Assembly: GCA_018830105.1 (NCBI GenBank)
Contig: JAHJTC010000004.1
Location: 248,001 to 312,000, forward strand
Direction of reading: 5' to 3'
DNA: 64,000 nt
Source: Bacteroidota bacterium
Lineage (GTDB): Bacteria; Bacteroidota; Bacteroidia; Bacteroidales; F082
Shown: one piece after another, positions 9,220 to 17,987 of the stretch
Layout of the letters: every line of letters begins with the position of its first letter
How positions within the stretch are numbered: the stretch's first letter is position 1
Notes under the pieces: generated by a model
Database searches by the model: none
What the model was told of the DNA's origin: nothing
The model's input: only the letters and a program-made list of their open reading frames with translations
Translations under genes and position numbers: made by a program

Positions 9220-9789
9220 TTATGGAGTTAAGCGTTTCATCATCAACTCATTGATGGTTGTAAACAATTGATCCGGCTCCAGGGCTCTCCAGTTAAAACC
9301 GTCAAAACTGCCACCAAATCCGAGATAGTAATCCAGACGTGCCTGCACAAATTCATTTACAACATGATCCCTGAAATTCAGACAGACGATCCATCCATCT
9401 TCAATATTGTCGAACCATTCCTGGTAGTAATCATCGTCATCCGCATGAAAGTTCAGGATGTTTTCTCCAATGAGTATGAAATAAATGATATTATGATCAA
9501 TCATATCTTCGATCACATTGCGGTACAAAAACATAATATCATTGTAGAGCAAATCATTCCATTCGCCAATAAGCTCAATTACAGCATATTGAAGATTATA
9601 GTCGCATTGCAACACTTTTAAATAAAGCGTTTCGGAACCAAAAGCATCCCATTGTGGATGAATCAGGTAGTTGTAAACTGCATGCGTACAATAAATCTCG
9701 CTGTAATCTCTGCCATGAAAAGGAGAGTTGATGTCGTCGGCTGAAATATAATGATGCCGCCAATTATAAAAAGGTTCGAGTTCGTGCAT
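9220..9789 (-). CDS. Unknown acidic, aromatic-rich protein of the crcB operon
   Basis: A 189-aa protein that I cannot assign to a known family. It is strongly acidic and rich in Tyr, Phe, Trp and Asn, with no signal peptide and no membrane helix, so it is probably cytoplasmic. Visible features are an N-terminal HELEPFYNWRHHYISADD segment, a central hydrophobic stretch VIEDMIDHNIIYFILIGE and an acidic HADDDDYYQEWFDNIEDGW segment. It lies between crcB (1 bp gap) and acyP (4 bp gap), which shows tight co-expression. The intact reading frame and spacing support a real gene. A role linked to fluoride or acyl-phosphate metabolism is only a guess from position. Confidence 0.75.
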   Translation of the reverse strand: MHELEPFYNWRHHYISADDINSPFHGRDYSEIYCTHAVYNYLIHPQWDAFGSETLYLKVLQCDYNLQYAVIELIGEWNDLLYNDIMFLYRNVIEDMIDHNIIYFILIGENILNFHADDDDYYQEWFDNIEDGWIVCLNFRDHVVNEFVQARLDYYLGFGGSFDGFNWRALEPDQLFTTINELMMKRLTP

Positions 9790-9790
9790 G

Positions 9791-10177
9791 TTAGATCAAA
9801 AATTTTACAAGGTAATAGGCGCCTCCACAGAACAGGATGCCAAGCACATTGTTCAATAGCAGATTAAAAATCAGTAGCTTAAATTCGCCCTGATGCATAA
9901 GGTAAAAGCTGTCGAATGCGAATGTAGAAAATGTTGTAAAGCTGCCCAATATGCCGATAAACAAAAACAGACGTATTGCAGGCGTCACGGCAGAGCGATC
10001 CAGAAAACCCCACAAAAACCCGATAGCCAGTGATCCGGCAAGATTCACAAGCAAGGTGCCCCAGGGCAAATGTTTGTTTAAAAATTTGTCGGCAAGCTGG
10101 TAAACAAAAAACCTGAGTATTGTTCCAATACTTCCTCCGGCCGCCAGGAGGATTAACTGATTTCCCAGTTGCTGCAT
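9791..10177 (-). CDS. crcB: Fluoride channel CrcB/Fluc
   Basis: A 128-aa membrane protein with four hydrophobic segments and the family hallmarks: GGSIGTILRF near the N-terminus, WGTLLVNLAGSLAIG with the conserved Asn (~45), and GSFTTFSTFAFD with the phenylalanine and threonine residues that line the pore. Fluc proteins work as antiparallel dimers that let fluoride leave the cytoplasm. The start codon overlaps the stop of the DUF493 gene by one base (TGATG), indicating translational coupling. No fluoride riboswitch was recognised upstream of the operon. Confidence 0.95.
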   Translation of the reverse strand: MQQLGNQLILLAAGGSIGTILRFFVYQLADKFLNKHLPWGTLLVNLAGSLAIGFLWGFLDRSAVTPAIRLFLFIGILGSFTTFSTFAFDSFYLMHQGEFKLLIFNLLLNNVLGILFCGGAYYLVKFLI

Positions 10178-10479
10178 CAGATGGCTAGTTTTATGGCTTC
10201 AATTTTATTCAAACCGCTATATAGCTCGTCCATATGCGCTTGATTTAATAAGGTGATGGAATAGGTAAGGCTGGAGTAATTGCCTTTTTTGCTTGGCTTT
10301 TCCTGTATAAACTTATAAGGAGTCTTAATTTGATGAAACAAAGATTCAATATCATCTTTCGTTATGATGACCGAACGTTCTACGGTTACAATTATCTTAA
10401 TTTCATAACTCACCGGAAATTCTATTTTCCCGGAGTCAGGATGAGGTTTGCCATTTGAATGAGCTTTATGAATTGCCAT
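10177..10479 (-). CDS. DUF493 (YbeD-like) family protein
   Basis: A 100-aa cytoplasmic protein. The segment EFPVSYEIKIIVTVERS followed by YKFIQEKPSKKGNYSSLT and a C-terminal MDELYSGLNKIEAIKLAI match the small alpha/beta ferredoxin-like DUF493/YbeD family (about 90-100 aa), which resembles ACT-type regulatory domains. The function is unknown. The gene starts 3 bp after the stop of the LpxR-like gene and overlaps crcB by one base, so all five genes from 11700 to 8943 are probably one operon. Confidence 0.75.
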   Translation of the reverse strand: MAIHKAHSNGKPHPDSGKIEFPVSYEIKIIVTVERSVIITKDDIESLFHQIKTPYKFIQEKPSKKGNYSSLTYSITLLNQAHMDELYSGLNKIEAIKLAI

Positions 10480-10482
10480 GCT

Positions 10483-11700
10483 TTAAAAATTATTTGTAAT
10501 ACTTATGCTTCCCCATTTGTGCGTGTTTCCACCCTCAAATTCGGGACTTATATGAATCAATCTAATACTGATGCCTGTTTTTCTGTAAAACACCGAAAAA
10601 CCCGCACTAATTTGTGTGGTCCAATGATTTATTTGGTCATACGAAAACCGGTGAGGGCTGTTCCTGTTGAGCATCCCGCCGTTCAAACTGGCGTCATAGC
10701 CTATAAATTGAAATGCAGGTTCAACGAAGAGCCAATAGGTTATATTTCTGTTATAAGCCAGTGGCGAGCCAATGAGATCAGGAGATGGTGAACTAAAAGC
10801 CTGAAAGTTTCCTGCACGTAATTGGAATGATCCACCAATATAATCTTTGTAAGTTCCAATTCCGGCATGAGCGCGTCCGGCAATTTCAACCGATTTAGCC
10901 AGACTGAACGATTTTTGCAGACTAAAATCCATATTGATCAAAAAGTCATTGGCTATTTGAAAATCCCATCCTGTAGGTTTCAGCTCATGTGCTGTTCGCT
11001 GCAAGGCTTCAGCCATTGAAGCGGGACCAATTAGGCCGATTCTTAGGCTGGTTTGTAAAAATAATGCTTTGTCAGTCAGGCTATTCAACTTAAAAAATTC
11101 TGCGAATAAAACGCCTGCAAAAGGCCGGTCTTTTGTATCGATGGCCAAAGCCTCAGGGTTGTAGGGCGTAAACATTTGCTGATGCAGCCGGATGCCTTGA
11201 TAGGTTATTGCACCATCTCCTAATCCGGGCATGAGTGTATAAACCGGCCATTTTTTTAGTGCAGGGTGGATCATCCCAATCGAAAAACCATTGGTGTAAT
11301 AGTAGTCTGTCTCAGCAAAAATGTCGTTGTCGAAAGTTATCAGCAAATAGCGACTTAAGTTAATATCAGCTGTTAGCGCATGACCCGGCCATGAAACATT
11401 CGATTTTTTGGCAGACTTTCTATCTAATTCCTGAGCGCGGGCTGGCACAAAAGTTAGCGAATTGGAGGACATCTGTCCGATTTCTTCCTCAAAGGAATGC
11501 AACTTTGCTTGTGTTTTTATTTCCTTTTTAAAAAGCTTTGGTGCCGTGTTTAATGGAGCAATGTTTTTGGCTTGAATAGGGGACATAGCTGGTATTTCAG
11601 CTTCAGGCAAAGTTACAGCTGTTTGTGGTGGTTTGTCTTGCTCGCGAATGCAAGACGTCAAAACCAAACAACATACAATCCAAGCTATTAAAAGGCGCAT
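10483..11700 (-). CDS. LpxR-like (DUF2219) outer membrane protein with lipobox
   Basis: The start at 11700 (MRLLIAWIVCCLVLTSC) gives 405 aa; the longer start at 11721 would fall inside a promoter -7 element (11719-11726). Residues ~105 to the end match the LpxR/DUF2219 family: ITFDNDIFAETDYYYTNGFS with the conserved Asn-Asp and TNG signature, and the TGWDFQIANDF and GIGTYKDYIGGSFQ segments. LpxR removes the 3'-acyloxyacyl chain from lipid A in the outer membrane. The family is normally a 12-strand barrel with an ordinary signal peptide. Here the signal ends in LVLTSC, a lipoprotein box, followed by ~80 residues of probable linker. Whether it deacylates lipid A depends on the catalytic His and Ser, which I could not align with certainty. 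Confidence 0.72.
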   Translation of the reverse strand: MRLLIAWIVCCLVLTSCIREQDKPPQTAVTLPEAEIPAMSPIQAKNIAPLNTAPKLFKKEIKTQAKLHSFEEEIGQMSSNSLTFVPARAQELDRKSAKKSNVSWPGHALTADINLSRYLLITFDNDIFAETDYYYTNGFSIGMIHPALKKWPVYTLMPGLGDGAITYQGIRLHQQMFTPYNPEALAIDTKDRPFAGVLFAEFFKLNSLTDKALFLQTSLRIGLIGPASMAEALQRTAHELKPTGWDFQIANDFLINMDFSLQKSFSLAKSVEIAGRAHAGIGTYKDYIGGSFQLRAGNFQAFSSPSPDLIGSPLAYNRNITYWLFVEPAFQFIGYDASLNGGMLNRNSPHRFSYDQINHWTTQISAGFSVFYRKTGISIRLIHISPEFEGGNTHKWGSISITNNF

Positions 11701-11718
11701 AATGAGATTACTATGCTG

Positions 11719-11726
11719 CAAAGATA
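11719..11726 (-). promoter_or_regulatory. -7 element TATCTTTG for the LpxR-like/crcB operon
   Basis: On the minus strand the sequence reads TATCTTTG, matching the Bacteroidota TAnnTTTG consensus. It lies 18 bases before the ATG at 11700 and argues against the longer start at 11721. The -33 element is not clear. Confidence 0.5.
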
Positions 11727-11795
11727 AAGCTTATAAAACATCCACTACCATAATTGCAGGGGAGGATTTAGGTAGGTAAATTATAAAATATTGAT

Positions 11796-14219
11796 TTAGA
11801 ATATTTTAGGATACTTTTTCGGGTTGTATTCGTGCATGATATTGTAGATCACATCAAAAACATCCTCCGCATTTGGATTGGAAAAATAATCACCATCAGA
11901 GCTGTATGCCGCCCGGTGATCTTTGGCGGTAAGCGTTTTAGGTTCTGCATCAAGCTGTTTATAACCCGCTTGGTTTTCCAAAACCTGTTGCATCATATAA
12001 CTTGTTGCACCGCCCGGGACATCCTCATCGAAGAATACAATTTTGTTCGTCTTTTTTAGTGATTCAACAATACTGTGGTTGGTATCAAAAGGCAGTAAAG
12101 TCTGTACATCGATCAGTTCTACATCAATACCGAATTCCAGCAATTGTGCTACTGCATCTTCCGCAATGCGAACACATGAACCATAAGTAACCAAGGTGAT
12201 ATCTGTACCTGTTTTCAGAATTTCTGGTTGGCCTACAGCAATTCTGAATTCACCCATATTTTCGGGTCTTTTCTCGCGAAGGCGATAACCGTTAAGCGGT
12301 TCAATAATCAGTGCGGGTTCGTCAGATGCCAAAAAAGTATTGTAAAAACCAGCTGCCTGTGTCATGTTTCTGGGCACAGCAACATGCACGCCGCGAATAG
12401 AGTTGATCACCATGCTGAGTGGTGATCCTGCGTGCCAGATGCCTTCGAGCCGGTGGCCGCGCGTACTGATAATAACCGGCGCTTTTTGCCCTCCACGTGT
12501 GCGGTATTGCAGGGTTGCCAAATCGTCCGAAATAATTTCCAGGGCATAAAGTAGGTAGTCAAAATATTGAATCTCAGCAATCGGACGAAGTCCACGCATG
12601 GCCATACCAATAGCCTGACCAATAATTGTGGCTTCGCGGATGCCGGTATCGGCAATGCGCAGTGGACCGTATTTTTCCTGCAAACCTTCATAGGTTTGAT
12701 TTACGCCACCAATTTTCCCAACATCTTCTCCAAAAGCTACGACTTCGGGATATTTCTCAAATAGTTTATCGAAGTTGTCTCTTAATATTTCCCTTCCGGG
12801 GATGAGTGAGCTGTCGTGGTTAAACAGGGGAGCAATGGGTTCAATATTTTTTGCTGCCAGCTTCGATTCCGAATACAGATGGCTGCTGTATGCTTCGCGT
12901 CCCTCTTCCAGGGCTTCGTTGAGCCAATTGGTCACATTCGTCTTTAACGAATTTTCCGGATTGGTACAATGGTCGCATATCAGTCGTAATATTTTTTTAC
13001 CGGACGAAATAATGTCTTTTCTAATGGGCTCGCCCACTTTTTGAATATCAGACTTAATCGCTTCAATTTTCGCTGTTTTTGCACAATTACAGCTTGTTAC
13101 ATCAACAAGTTTTATAAAGGCATCGCGTTTTTGAATCAAAGGTTGCTGAAAATTGTTCCAGGCATTTTTTCGGGCATTTTTTGCGGCTTTGGCTGCATCT
13201 TTTTCGATGATGTCGCAGGCTTCCTGCTTGGCAATATCGTTTTCAATAATCCATTCACGCATTTTCACCAGCCCATCATTCTGTGCTTCTGTTTCAAGTT
13301 GTTCCTTACTTTTGTAGCGTTCGTGCGAACCGGAAGTTGAATGCCCCTGAGGTTGGGTACAGCCTGTAATATGAAACAAAACCGGAACGTGCTCTTTGCG
13401 ACATTTGGTGATGCCTTCTTTGTAAATCTTAAGGAGTTCAGCATAATCCCAGGCATTGGCTTTGTAAATATAATAGCCATTAGAGGTTTTATTTTTTTCG
13501 AAACCCTTCAGTATTTCAGAGATATTTCCCTTGGTAGTCTGGTATTTATTTGGCACAGAGATTCCCCAGCCATCATCCCACACAGAAATTGCCATCGGAA
13601 CCTGTAAAACACCAGCCGCATTAATGGTTTCAAAAAAATGACCTTCGGAGGTAGAGGCATCGCCGATGGTTCCAAAAGCCACTTCATTGCCTTTGTTTGT
13701 GAACTGTTTATTTTGCTTCAGCTGGCCATCGTTTCGGTAATACTTTGAAGCCAACGCCAAGCCAAGCAGGCGAGGCATCTGACTGGCAGTAGGGGAGGTG
13801 TCGCATGAGGAAATTTTCATGGAGGCAAGCTGCATCCAATTGCCTGCTTCGTCCAAAATTCTTGTTCCAAAGTGATTATTCATCAGCCTGCCACCATTAC
13901 CAGGATTTGCTTCCAAATCCGTGTCACCATAAAGCTGGGCAAAAAGCTCTTCGGCAGTTCCCATTCCTGAAGCTAAAAAGAAGGTCTGGTCACGATAATA
14001 TCCTGATCTCCAATCTCCAGGCTCAAAAAATTTGGCCATTGCCAGTTGTGGGATTTCTTTTCCATCGCCGAAGATGCCAAATTTGGCTTTTCCGGTGAGC
14101 ACTTCACGCCGGCCAATAAGGCTAATCTGACGGCTCAAACAGGCAGTGTAATAGTCTTTTAGAACGTCTTCTTTATCCCAGACAGTTTTAGTATTTTTTG
14201 ATGTGGCTTTTCGAATCAT
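11796..14219 (-). CDS. 2-oxoacid dehydrogenase E1, fused alpha and beta subunits
   Basis: An 807-aa protein starting at MIRKATSKNTK (14219); the longer start at 14294 lies upstream of a promoter at 14262-14269. The N-terminal half is an E1-alpha thiamine diphosphate domain with GDASTSEGHFFETINAAG. The C-terminal half (~465-800) is E1-beta, with VVAFGEDVGKIGG, GMAMRGLRPIAEIQ and the transketolase C-terminal domain DITLVTYGSCVRIA. Between them lies a Lys- and Cys-containing linker (~330-460). Such fusions occur in Bacteroidota and act as the decarboxylating component of a branched-chain or pyruvate dehydrogenase complex. E2 and E3 genes are not nearby, so the substrate (branched-chain 2-oxoacids or pyruvate) is uncertain. 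Confidence 0.88.
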   Translation of the reverse strand: MIRKATSKNTKTVWDKEDVLKDYYTACLSRQISLIGRREVLTGKAKFGIFGDGKEIPQLAMAKFFEPGDWRSGYYRDQTFFLASGMGTAEELFAQLYGDTDLEANPGNGGRLMNNHFGTRILDEAGNWMQLASMKISSCDTSPTASQMPRLLGLALASKYYRNDGQLKQNKQFTNKGNEVAFGTIGDASTSEGHFFETINAAGVLQVPMAISVWDDGWGISVPNKYQTTKGNISEILKGFEKNKTSNGYYIYKANAWDYAELLKIYKEGITKCRKEHVPVLFHITGCTQPQGHSTSGSHERYKSKEQLETEAQNDGLVKMREWIIENDIAKQEACDIIEKDAAKAAKNARKNAWNNFQQPLIQKRDAFIKLVDVTSCNCAKTAKIEAIKSDIQKVGEPIRKDIISSGKKILRLICDHCTNPENSLKTNVTNWLNEALEEGREAYSSHLYSESKLAAKNIEPIAPLFNHDSSLIPGREILRDNFDKLFEKYPEVVAFGEDVGKIGGVNQTYEGLQEKYGPLRIADTGIREATIIGQAIGMAMRGLRPIAEIQYFDYLLYALEIISDDLATLQYRTRGGQKAPVIISTRGHRLEGIWHAGSPLSMVINSIRGVHVAVPRNMTQAAGFYNTFLASDEPALIIEPLNGYRLREKRPENMGEFRIAVGQPEILKTGTDITLVTYGSCVRIAEDAVAQLLEFGIDVELIDVQTLLPFDTNHSIVESLKKTNKIVFFDEDVPGGATSYMMQQVLENQAGYKQLDAEPKTLTAKDHRAAYSSDGDYFSNPNAEDVFDVIYNIMHEYNPKKYPKIF

Positions 14220-14261
14220 AATCTTATTTGAAGTGTCGTTGGGGTTCGTTTGGATTGAGGG

Positions 14262-14269
14262 CAAATATA
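14262..14269 (-). promoter_or_regulatory. -7 element TATATTTG for the E1 dehydrogenase gene
   Basis: A minus-strand TATATTTG, a perfect match to TAnnTTTG, 43 bases upstream of the ATG at 14219. It supports that start over the upstream one. Confidence 0.55.
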
Positions 14270-14324
14270 GATAAAATTGAAGAATTATTTTCAAATCAGC
14301 CTAAGATTGCATTTCAGTGGCTGG

Positions 14325-15620
14325 CTATTTCAAACCGATAGCTTTGCCTGAAAAGAGTGTCATAAGTAGGCCTCTGCTTAGCATAAATAAGTGGAAAGCA
14401 ATCCACAAGCCATGATTTGCATACAAAGGTTGCAAAAAGTACCAGGCCGGCAAAAATACACCTAATGAAGCGATGAGCATCGTATTTCGCATGGCTACAG
14501 AGGCTGTTGCACCAATGTATATTCCGTCCCAGATAAAGGCGGCAAATGTTGTGAATGGAATTAAAATCATCCAATACCTGTACTCATAGGCGAGCGTTAT
14601 AAGCGCATCATTATCAGTGATTAAACTAAATAACGGTTGATAGGCAATACTGTAAAAAAATACAAAAGGAACACTGAGTACCAATCCCCAAAGTAGCAGC
14701 TTTTTCACGGCCAGTTTAACCAGCACGCCATCGTTTTTGCCTGTGTATTTTCCAATTAAAGCCTCTCCGGCGAAAGCAAAGCCGTCCATGAAATAGGAAA
14801 ATACAAAGAAATATTGCAGTATCATACTATTCACAGCCAAAACCTGATTGCCGAGCGCCGCTGATTCACTGGTGAAAAACGATAAGGTAAGGATCAGAAA
14901 CACACTTCGAATAAGAATATCACGGTTAACTTTAAAAAAGCGCATCAAATGTTCCAGCTGAAAAAGAACAGCCTTCCTGATTGGGTAAAGCCTTGATGCT
15001 TCTTTTCTAAAAATAAAGGCCAGACCTAAGAATAAGCCGCTGTATTGTGCCAAAACAGTGCCCAACGCAACGCCATCAACATCCATCTTGAGTACATTTA
15101 CAAAATAGAGATTAAATCCGATGTTGAGCACGTTTATGCTGATGCTCAGTAACATAGGAATTATGGTATTCTGCAATCCAACAAACCAGCCCATGATTAC
15201 GAAAAGCCCTAAAGTGGCCGGTGCTGCATAAATACGGATATAGAAATATTCGCGGGCCAAAATTTTAACTTCTTCACTGCCGTCAAGGAGAAAGAAACTC
15301 AGCTTTTCGATAGGAATTTGTAAAATGATCAATAGGCCGGCAAGTATTAAAGCCACTGCAAACGCACGATATAAACCATGAGCAATTTCCGAATTATCTG
15401 CTTTTCCCAAGGCTTGAGCAGTAAAACCGGTGGTTCCCATTCGCAGAAACCCCAGACTCATGTATAAAACATTAAAAATAACGCCTCCAAGTCCGATGGC
15501 GCCAATATACACTGCCGATTCAAGATGTCCCATCAGGGCAATATCTACCATGCCCAGTATGGGCACCGTAAGATTACTGATGATGTTGGGAATCGCTAAT
15601 CTGAGTATAGACTTGTTCAT
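14325..15620 (-). CDS. MATE family efflux transporter
   Basis: A 431-aa polytopic membrane protein with about twelve hydrophobic segments in two pseudo-symmetric halves. The N-terminal half begins ILRLAIPNIISNLTVPILGMVD and continues with GAIGLGGVIFNVLYMSLGFLRMGTTGFTAQALG, the typical MATE (MatE Pfam) start of the DinF-like branch; GEALIGKYTGKN marks the second half. MATE transporters export cationic drugs or metabolites in exchange for sodium or protons. The gene begins 25 bp after cysH on the same strand, so the two may be co-transcribed. No substrate can be read from the sequence. Confidence 0.92.
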   Translation of the reverse strand: MNKSILRLAIPNIISNLTVPILGMVDIALMGHLESAVYIGAIGLGGVIFNVLYMSLGFLRMGTTGFTAQALGKADNSEIAHGLYRAFAVALILAGLLIILQIPIEKLSFFLLDGSEEVKILAREYFYIRIYAAPATLGLFVIMGWFVGLQNTIIPMLLSISINVLNIGFNLYFVNVLKMDVDGVALGTVLAQYSGLFLGLAFIFRKEASRLYPIRKAVLFQLEHLMRFFKVNRDILIRSVFLILTLSFFTSESAALGNQVLAVNSMILQYFFVFSYFMDGFAFAGEALIGKYTGKNDGVLVKLAVKKLLLWGLVLSVPFVFFYSIAYQPLFSLITDNDALITLAYEYRYWMILIPFTTFAAFIWDGIYIGATASVAMRNTMLIASLGVFLPAWYFLQPLYANHGLWIAFHLFMLSRGLLMTLFSGKAIGLK

Positions 15621-15645
15621 CAGCTGCTTTGGCTTTTTATCCGGG

Positions 15646-16353
15646 CTATGACTTGTGGAGGCCGCACTCTTTTTGCTCTGGAAGTTCCCACCACCAGCGC
15701 CCTGCTCTTATGTCGTCTCCGGCCTTTATGGCTTGCGTACAAGGCTGACAACCAATGCTGGGGAAGCCTTGATCGTGTAGTTTATTGTAAGGAATATTTT
15801 CCCTTTTTACATAATTTTCAACTTCATCAGCGGTCCAGTTAATCAATGGATTAACTTTTACCAATTGATTTACGCTATCCCATTCAATGATTTGCATATG
15901 CTGACGGGTTACCGACTGCTCGCGTCGCAGGCCGGTAATCCAAGCATCAAGGCCTTGCAAAGCGCGGCGTAAAGGAGCTGTCTTCCTGATTCCGCAACAC
16001 AGCTTTCTATTCTCGATACTTTCATAGAAAAGATTGATGCCTTTGGTGTTCACCATTTCTTCGACCGCTTTATGCTCAGGGAAAAACAGTTTTATGCTGA
16101 GCTTGTATCTCGCATTGGTTCTGTCAATCAAATCATAGGATTCCGGAAATAGTCGGCCGGTGTCAAGCGTAAAAATAGTGATGGGTAATTGTTGTGTGGC
16201 AATAAAATGAGTAATCAGTTGATCTTCAAAACCAAGACTGCTGGCAAAAGCCACTTTTTTACCAAATAATTCACTGCAACGTGCTAAAATTTGTTGTGAA
16301 TCAGCATGTTGTAGTTCTGCGTTCAAGTTTGCAATTTCGTCCGAATTCATCAT
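15646..16353 (-). CDS. cysH: Phosphoadenylyl/adenylyl-sulfate reductase, iron-sulfur type
   Basis: A 235-aa enzyme (start MMNSDEIANL at 16353; the far upstream start at 16440 adds an unrelated stretch). The PAPS reductase fold is visible as VAFASSLGFEDQLITHF (P-loop-like) and FTLDTGRLFPESY. The cysteine pairs KLCCGIRK and IGCQPCT mark the [4Fe-4S] cluster of the assimilatory APS reductase subtype, GLRREQSVTRQ is the substrate-binding segment, and ECGLH near the C-terminus carries the catalytic Cys. It reduces APS (or PAPS) to sulfite with thioredoxin. No other sulfate assimilation genes are adjacent. The subtype call (APS rather than PAPS) follows from the cluster cysteines. Confidence 0.93.
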   Translation of the reverse strand: MMNSDEIANLNAELQHADSQQILARCSELFGKKVAFASSLGFEDQLITHFIATQQLPITIFTLDTGRLFPESYDLIDRTNARYKLSIKLFFPEHKAVEEMVNTKGINLFYESIENRKLCCGIRKTAPLRRALQGLDAWITGLRREQSVTRQHMQIIEWDSVNQLVKVNPLINWTADEVENYVKRENIPYNKLHDQGFPSIGCQPCTQAIKAGDDIRAGRWWWELPEQKECGLHKS

Positions 16354-16374
16354 AACACAGTAATTTTTAGCAGG

Positions 16375-16382
16375 CAAAGATA
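16375..16382 (-). promoter_or_regulatory. -7 element TATCTTTG for cysH
   Basis: A minus-strand TATCTTTG matching TAnnTTTG, about 21 bases before the cysH start at 16353. It lies in the divergent region shared with mpl. Confidence 0.45.
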
Positions 16383-16556
16383 GCATAAAGGTACAAATGA
16401 CTTGTTGCTTTTGTGCTGCATAAAATCCTGGAAAACCCACTGAATTACCAAAAATAGCTTAGCTTCGCTTCACAATTCGGGCTTGGTTCGCCACGAGCTT
16501 ACAATTGGATTGCCGTTTACGTTTTAAGGTCGAAAAAATAAGTTTTTAAGAGAGCT

Positions 16557-17909
16557 ATGAAGAAGATTCATTTTATTGCCATTGGGGGTAGCGCGATGCA
16601 CAATCTGGCTATTGCGCTTCATCAAAAAGGGGAGCATATTAGCGGTTCTGACGATGAAATTTTTGAGCCTTCCTTGGGCCGACTTGCCAAAGCGGGTTTG
16701 CTGCCCGATCGGATGGGATGGTATCCTGAAAATATTCATGCCGGCCTCGATGCGGTAATTTTGGGGATGCATGCCAAGGCTGATAATCCGGAGTTGCTTG
16801 AAGCACAAAGACTTGGCGTTCCGGTTTTCTCCTATCCTGAATATTTGTTTGAGCAGAGCAAAGAGAAAAAGCGGGTCGTCATTGGCGGAAGTCATGGCAA
16901 AACAACAATCACAGCAATGGTGCTGCATGTGCTGCAATATGCCGGAATTGATTGTGATTATATGGTGGGCGCGCAGCTGGAAGGCTTTGATGTGATGGTG
17001 CGCATCACCGAGCATGCGCCATGGATGATTCTTGAGGGAGATGAATACCTGACATCGCCAATCGATCGTGTTCCCAAGTTTTTGCATTACCATCCGCATA
17101 TTGCCGTTATAAGTGGAATAGGTTGGGATCATGTCAATGTTTTTCCGCGATTTGAAGATTATTTACAACAGTTTAGCTTGTTTGTGCAGTCCATCGATAA
17201 AGCGGGGCTGCTGATTTATAATCAAACAGATGAAGAGGTCAATAAAATTGCTGAAACTGCTGATATCTCTAAACTTGCTTACCGGAAGCATGCCGCTCTG
17301 ATCGAGGCCGGGAAAAGTGCTTTAATAACTTCGGCCGGAAAATCTGTTCCAATTCAGGTTTTTGGCGCACATAATATGTTTAATATCAGCGCGGCTAAAG
17401 AAGTTTGCCGGGCGATGGGCGTAGATGACAGCGTGTTTTATGAAGCAATTGGGAGCTTTAAAGGGGCATCCCGGCGTTTGGAGCTGCTCTTTGAAAAGCC
17501 AGAGGTGATTGTTTACAGGGATTTTGCACATGCACCTTCAAAACTGAAAGCAACAACACAGGCCCTGCGCGAACAATATCCTGATCACCATCTTTTGATT
17601 TGTTTTGAGCTGCATACTTTTAGTAGTTTAAGTGAAGACTTTATTGATCATTATCATGAAAGCCTTGCTACTGCTGACGAAGCAATTATTTTTTATGATC
17701 CTCATGCAGTGAGTCTTAAAAGACTTTCATTGATGGAAGATGCCAGAATCAGCACTGCATTTGGCATGGATCGCATCAAGGTTGTTCGTGACAAGAAGCA
17801 GTTAATAGCATCCTTGAACCACATTTCGAAGCGCCCAATTGTAGTGGCATTTATGAGTTCCGGAAGTTTTAACGGTTTATCTCATGAAGATATTGAGGCA
17901 GCATTTTAG
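16557..17909 (+). CDS. mpl: UDP-N-acetylmuramate:tripeptide ligase Mpl
   Basis: A 450-aa Mur ligase. The Rossmann-like N-terminus HFIAIGGSAMHNLAIALHQK is followed by the ATP P-loop VVIGGSHGKTTITAMV (~107-122), the Mpl-type LEGDEYLTSP, and the C-terminal domain with YRDFAHAPSKLKATTQALRE. The form HFIAIGGSAMxNLA and the 450-aa length fit Mpl rather than MurC. Mpl attaches recycled murein tripeptide (L-Ala-gamma-D-Glu-meso-DAP) to UDP-MurNAc in the cytoplasm, bypassing MurC to MurE. It is transcribed towards rho, and a bidirectional terminator separates the two. Confidence 0.92.
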   Translation: MKKIHFIAIGGSAMHNLAIALHQKGEHISGSDDEIFEPSLGRLAKAGLLPDRMGWYPENIHAGLDAVILGMHAKADNPELLEAQRLGVPVFSYPEYLFEQSKEKKRVVIGGSHGKTTITAMVLHVLQYAGIDCDYMVGAQLEGFDVMVRITEHAPWMILEGDEYLTSPIDRVPKFLHYHPHIAVISGIGWDHVNVFPRFEDYLQQFSLFVQSIDKAGLLIYNQTDEEVNKIAETADISKLAYRKHAALIEAGKSALITSAGKSVPIQVFGAHNMFNISAAKEVCRAMGVDDSVFYEAIGSFKGASRRLELLFEKPEVIVYRDFAHAPSKLKATTQALREQYPDHHLLICFELHTFSSLSEDFIDHYHESLATADEAIIFYDPHAVSLKRLSLMEDARISTAFGMDRIKVVRDKKQLIASLNHISKRPIVVAFMSSGSFNGLSHEDIEAAF

Positions 17910-17935
17910 ACTTGCCAAAACATACCTAAAACGAA

Positions 17936-17966
17936 AAAGCCGATTCAGTGTGACTGAGTCGGCTTT
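17936..17966. terminator. Bidirectional terminator between mpl and rho
   Basis: A 14-bp stem (AAAGCCGATTCAGT with ACTGAGTCGGCTTT, one G-T pair) and a 3-base loop GTG. It is flanked by A-rich sequence on the left and TGATATTTTT on the right, and lies between two converging genes. Confidence 0.85.
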
Positions 17967-17987
17967 GATATTTTTCAAACGAAAACT

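Noticed and set aside
11701-11795. Possible fluoride riboswitch for the crcB operon
   Set aside because: The leader is too short given the promoter at 11719-11726, and no conserved riboswitch bases were recognised.
11832-14098. Many plus-strand frames of 60-99 aa
   Set aside because: They are antisense shadows of the E1 dehydrogenase gene without conserved features.
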